From Acidobacteriota bacterium (GTDB lineage: Bacteria > Acidobacteriota > Terriglobia > Terriglobales > Acidobacteriaceae), in the NCBI GenBank assembly GCA_003225595.1, contig QIAR01000134.1:1-7964 (forward strand): DNA of 7,964 nt, in the 5' to 3' direction. Under the pieces are notes generated by a model. It was not told the origin of the DNA. It searched no databases and saw only the letters and a list, made by a program, of their open reading frames with translations. The position numbers and the translations under genes are program-made. Each line of letters starts with the position of its first letter. Position 1 is the first letter of the stretch. This document shows positions 5,891 through 7,964 of the stretch, one piece after another.

Positions 5891-6982
5891 ATGAAGCAAC
5901 ATTTCGTAATTGTGGTGCTCGTTGCCTTGATGGCAGGACTGTGCGTGCCTCCAGTCCTTGCTCAGGTTACGGGCAGCGTGAAAGGCGTGTGCAAGGACGT
6001 GGAGGGCAAGCCGGTCACAGGAGCTACCGTTGAGTGGCTTAGTAACGACACCGGGCGTAAGTACACGCTTAAGACAAACAACAAGGGCGAGTACTTCTCG
6101 CTGGGCATCGTACCCGGCAAGTACAAGGTTACCCTGAGTAAAGATGGCAAGGAACTGTTCCACTTCAGCAACGTCCCTGTCGGAGTTGATGAAGTCGACC
6201 TCGACTTCGATTTGAAAAAAGAGCAGGCACAGGGGGCTCAGGGACAGGGGATGAACCCTGAGCAGGCAAAGCAAATACAGGAGCAACAGGCCAAGCAGCA
6301 AAAAGAGGCGATGACCGTCAAGACCCTGAATGAAAAGCTGAATGCTTCCAACCAGGCAGCGCAAGGCGGCGACTACGACCAGGCGATCAGTATCCTGAAC
6401 GAAACCACGCAGATGGACCCAACGCGCGATCTACTCTGGTTCAAGTTGGGTGATGCTTATCGTATGTCCGCTACCAAGCAAACCGATCCAAACGAGAAGA
6501 GCAAGCGCTTTGGGCAGGCGATTGAAGCCTACAACAAGGCGATCGCCATCAAACCCAACGGCTCCTATTACAACAATCTGGCGGAGGCCTACGCCAAATC
6601 CGGCAAAGTTGACGACGCTGTGAAAGCTTACCAACAGGCTGCCCAGCTCGACCCTGCCAACGCACCGCAGTACAGCTTCAATACCGGCGCGGTGCTCACC
6701 AACGCAGGCAAGGTCGATGAAGCCATCCAGGCGTTTGACAAGGTCATTGCCGCAGATCCGAATAAAGCGGATGCTTACTACTGGAAAGGGGTGAACATGA
6801 TTGGCAAGGCCACGCTCAAAGGTGACAAGATGGTTGCTCCCGAGGGTACCGCCGAGGCCTTCAAGAAATACCTGGAACTGCAGCCCAGCGGACAGTATGC
6901 GGAGCCGGCTAAGCAGATGCTGGCCAGCATCGGAGCGAGCGTGGAAACAAAGTTCGGAAAGAAAAAATCAACGAAGAACTAA
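5891..6982 (+). CDS. Secreted carboxypeptidase-regulatory-like / TPR protein
   Basis: The 363-residue product begins with a Sec signal peptide: MKQ, a hydrophobic core to about residue 20, and cleavage after VLA-24 before Q25. C18 is not in a proper lipobox, so it is not a lipoprotein. Residues 26-108 form a carboxypeptidase-regulatory-like (CNA-B-like) beta-sandwich, with GKPVTGATVEW, TNNKGEYFSLGIVPGKYKVT and a GVDEVDLDFDL end. A Gln-rich linker (about 109-145) leads to TPR repeats over about 150-345, for example GDYDQAISILNETTQMDP and GKVDDAVKAYQQAAQLDPAN. The protein probably acts in the periplasm or at the outer face, binding partner proteins or glycans; the exact role is unknown. GGGAGG five bases before ATG 5891 fixes the start; a GTG six codons earlier would overlap that site. 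This domain pairing is, from memory, common in Acidobacteriota. Confidence 0.88.
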   Translation: MKQHFVIVVLVALMAGLCVPPVLAQVTGSVKGVCKDVEGKPVTGATVEWLSNDTGRKYTLKTNNKGEYFSLGIVPGKYKVTLSKDGKELFHFSNVPVGVDEVDLDFDLKKEQAQGAQGQGMNPEQAKQIQEQQAKQQKEAMTVKTLNEKLNASNQAAQGGDYDQAISILNETTQMDPTRDLLWFKLGDAYRMSATKQTDPNEKSKRFGQAIEAYNKAIAIKPNGSYYNNLAEAYAKSGKVDDAVKAYQQAAQLDPANAPQYSFNTGAVLTNAGKVDEAIQAFDKVIAADPNKADAYYWKGVNMIGKATLKGDKMVAPEGTAEAFKKYLELQPSGQYAEPAKQMLASIGASVETKFGKKKSTKN

Positions 6983-6991
6983 GAGAACCTG

Positions 6992-7014
6992 CAGCTAACT
7001 AATAGCTGTTACTT
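6992..7014 (+). terminator. Possible weak terminator after the TPR gene
   Basis: CAGCTA and TAGCTG form a perfect 6-bp stem with a 5-base loop (6992-7008), followed by TTACTTT. It begins 9 bases after the stop codon. The T-run is interrupted, so termination may be partial. Confidence 0.4.
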
Positions 7015-7277
7015 TGACTGAGCAGTGAAGCTTCTGCGAAGCAGGCGATGAGAAACTCAGGGCCGTCTGGAAGCCGCCCTTTCGAGCTGGCAACTGGTCT
7101 TTCCCTTCAACCGGTCGGTAAAGACATAGCTTGCCACATCTCACACGGAGAGGAATTGCAGAGTGTAGATTCCAGATTTTCTGGATATGCAGCATTAAAC
7201 TCGCGCTGCGGTCTAAGATCTGCGACCTGAAATCTGAAATACTTTTCTCTCTGTCTCCACATATTGAAGCGGGCCCA
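7015..7277 (+). repeat. Intergenic region with small inverted repeats and heptads before the JAMM gene
   Basis: This gap holds several small hairpins: GCTTC-TGC-GAAGC (7030-7042), AGGGC/GCCCT (7059-7063 with 7076-7080, followed by TTTC, a second possible terminator) and TCCAGA-TTT-TCTGGA (7171-7185). Three gapless heptads, GATCTGC, GACCTGA and AATCTGA, lie at 7217-7237. The JAMM reading frame is open through this region back to 7131, but the residues it would add are repeat-derived and not family-like. No clean promoter was found. Confidence 0.45.
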
Positions 7278-7709
7278 ATGTTAACAATCGGGCGCAAAGA
7301 GTACGCAGCACTCCGGATGCACGGTGAGGAAACCTATCCCCACGAGTGCTGCGGCGTGCTGCTCGGCCGCATGGACGGCGACCAGCGCATCGTGACCTCG
7401 ATCGCACGCTGCGGCAACACTCGCGATGATTCGCCGCATAACCGTTACCACATCGATCCGCGAGAGCTAGTGGAGATCCAGCGTGAAAGCCGGAAGCGCG
7501 GAGAAGACATCATCGGCTTCTACCACTCGCATCCCGACCATCCCGCTCGCTGGTCGCAAACGGACTTGGCCGAGGCACATTGGTACGGCTGTTCGTACGC
7601 GATCACCAGCGTGGAAAAAGGTAAAGCTGAAACAACAAGTTCGTTTGAGCTCTCCGGCAACGACGAAAACGACAAGAAGTTTTCGGAGGAGAAGATCGAA
7701 ATCTCATAG
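7278..7709 (+). CDS. JAMM / Mov34-MPN-PAD1 family metalloprotease (M67)
   Basis: The 143-residue protein is a minimal JAMM zinc peptidase of the bacterial Mec/RadC-like size class. The motif is complete: E23 in YPHECCGVLLGR, then H83-S-H85-P, S93 and D96 in HSHPDHPARWSQTD. NRYHIDP (55-61) and GFYHSHP are typical of Mec-type members. Known relatives (Mec of Mycobacterium) remove cysteine from the C-terminus of the sulfur carrier CysO, or process other ubiquitin-like carriers. A MoaD/ThiS-like gene follows directly, so the same job is inferred. The start ATG 7278 fits family N-termini; its Shine-Dalgarno sequence is poor (GAAGCGGG about 5 bases upstream). The upstream in-frame extension is rejected. 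The acidic C-terminal tail (about 120-143) is probably flexible. Confidence 0.9.
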   Translation: MLTIGRKEYAALRMHGEETYPHECCGVLLGRMDGDQRIVTSIARCGNTRDDSPHNRYHIDPRELVEIQRESRKRGEDIIGFYHSHPDHPARWSQTDLAEAHWYGCSYAITSVEKGKAETTSSFELSGNDENDKKFSEEKIEIS

Positions 7710-7733
7710 CCTCGCCACACGGCTCTCACGCCA

Positions 7734-7765
7734 GCGCTGGGATCGACCCTAGCGCCCCTTGTTCA
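7734..7765 (+). terminator. Possible terminator after the JAMM gene
   Basis: GCGCTGGG (7734-7741) pairs with CCCTAGCGC (7747-7755), leaving one T bulged and a 5-base loop. CCCCTTGTTC follows. The stem is strong but the T-run is poor. If active it would separate the JAMM transcript from the MoaD-like gene. Confidence 0.4.
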
Positions 7766-7818
7766 ACTTCACCTGCCGATGCGTGGGAAACAGAGATAGT
7801 TATACGGAAGACGAAAAC

Positions 7819-7857
7819 ATGAACACCACCACGGTGATTCAAGGCACAAGTGCTTGA
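7819..7857 (+). CDS. Putative 12-residue leader peptide MNTTTVIQGTSA
   Basis: ATG 7819 opens a 12-codon frame that closes at TGA 7855-7857. GGAAG lies 8 bases before the ATG, a plausible ribosome binding site. Four of twelve residues are Thr (three in a row) with neighbouring Val, Ile and Ser, a composition like thr- or ilv-type attenuator leaders. Its last codons and stop lie inside the hairpin 7836-7860, and a second hairpin follows at 7864-7879. Twelve codons can arise by chance, and the gene that the leader would control is mostly outside the window. Confidence 0.3.
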   Translation: MNTTTVIQGTSA

Positions 7858-7884
7858 ATCCGCTGCGCCGACGGGCGCATCTTT
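7836..7884 (+). promoter_or_regulatory. Tandem hairpins upstream of the MoaD-like gene, attenuator candidate
   Basis: The first hairpin (7836-7860) pairs GATTCAAGGCAC with GTGCTTGAATC, 11 bp with a single bulged G and a tight loop. The second (7864-7879) is TGCGCC, loop GACG, GGCGCA, followed by TCTTTATT. The second ends 11 bases before the first possible start of the MoaD-like gene. The pair could be a leader attenuator, a translational control element, or simply a terminator for upstream transcription. I recognise no known riboswitch class here. Confidence 0.45.
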
Positions 7885-7890
7885 ATTGGA

Positions 7891-7964
7891 ATGAGTGGTA
7901 TGAAGATGAAAATACACATCCCAACTCCGCTTCGGCAATACGCAAATAAGCAAGATACTGTAGC
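7891..7964 (+). CDS. MoaD/ThiS-family sulfur carrier, N-terminal fragment
   Basis: Only about 24 codons are in the window. The sequence MKIHIPTPLRQYANKQDTVA matches the beta-grasp start of MoaD/ThiS/CysO-type ubiquitin-like proteins, whose first strand usually reads 'I-P-T-P-L-R' and is followed by a glycine- or charge-rich turn. Such proteins carry sulfur as a C-terminal Gly-Gly thiocarboxylate, charged by a ThiF/MoeB E1-like enzyme, for cysteine, thiamine, molybdopterin or tRNA thiolation. The Gly-Gly end is outside the window. Three in-frame ATGs (7891, 7900, 7906) are possible; 7906 fits family N-termini best, but none has a strong Shine-Dalgarno sequence. The JAMM neighbour favours a CysO-like role. 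Confidence 0.75.
   Translation, partial: MSGMKMKIHIPTPLRQYANKQDTV

Noticed and set aside
5621..6364. Minus-strand frame of 247 codons
   Set aside because: It spans the end of queC, an intergenic repeat region and the signal-peptide gene on the other strand; its leucine-rich text is the complement of Gln/Lys-rich coding.
7131..7277. N-terminal extension of the JAMM protein
   Set aside because: The 49 extra codons cover hairpins and heptad repeats and do not resemble JAMM N-termini.
7726..7953. Minus-strand frame opposite the leader and MoaD-like start
   Set aside because: It has no good ribosome binding site, and it overlaps a recognised family N-terminus on the plus strand.

Overview
The window looks like chromosomal DNA of a GC-rich soil-type bacterium, most likely an Acidobacteriota member of the Terriglobia / Koribacter kind. 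This is inferred from the gene set: GTP-type PEP carboxykinase, a YceH protein, a secreted carboxypeptidase-regulatory/TPR protein, and a JAMM protease beside a MoaD/ThiS-like protein. Gaps filled with degenerate 7-base repeats fit as well. No database search was possible, so the taxonomy is provisional. No rRNA, tRNA, CRISPR array, transposase or phage gene was seen.

Left part (1-1236), all on the minus strand: the N-terminus of GTP-dependent phosphoenolpyruvate carboxykinase (pckG, cut by the window edge), an unrecognised 120-residue protein, and a GYD-domain protein. The GYD gene has a clear promoter, a strong ribosome binding site and its own terminator hairpin. A 351-base gap (1237-1587) separates it from the divergent yceH.

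Middle part (1588-5755), mostly plus strand: yceH (two winged helices plus a serine-rich linker and coiled coil), then a small minus-strand gene of 38 codons with a very good ribosome binding site (2411-2527). Next come the preQ0 genes queD, queE and queC. These enzymes turn dihydroneopterin triphosphate into 7-cyano-7-deazaguanine for queuosine in tRNA. Between queE and queC lies a class 3 lipase gene broken by a single-base frameshift near 4660. Its Ser nucleophile lies before the break and its Asp and His after it. The lipase stop and the queC start are in the same frame, 27 bases apart.

Right part (5756-7964), plus strand: a secreted protein with a beta-sandwich domain and TPRs, then a JAMM (Mov34/MPN) metalloprotease, then the first residues of a MoaD/ThiS-family ubiquitin-like sulfur carrier that runs off the window. 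JAMM plus MoaD/ThiS is the known signature of protein-thiocarboxylate sulfur transfer systems (CysO/Mec type). Between them lies a possible attenuator-like leader: a 12-codon ORF rich in threonine, a hairpin over its end, and a second GC-rich hairpin just before the MoaD start. This leader, the small gene at 2411-2527 and the lipase frameshift are the observations most worth a second look.
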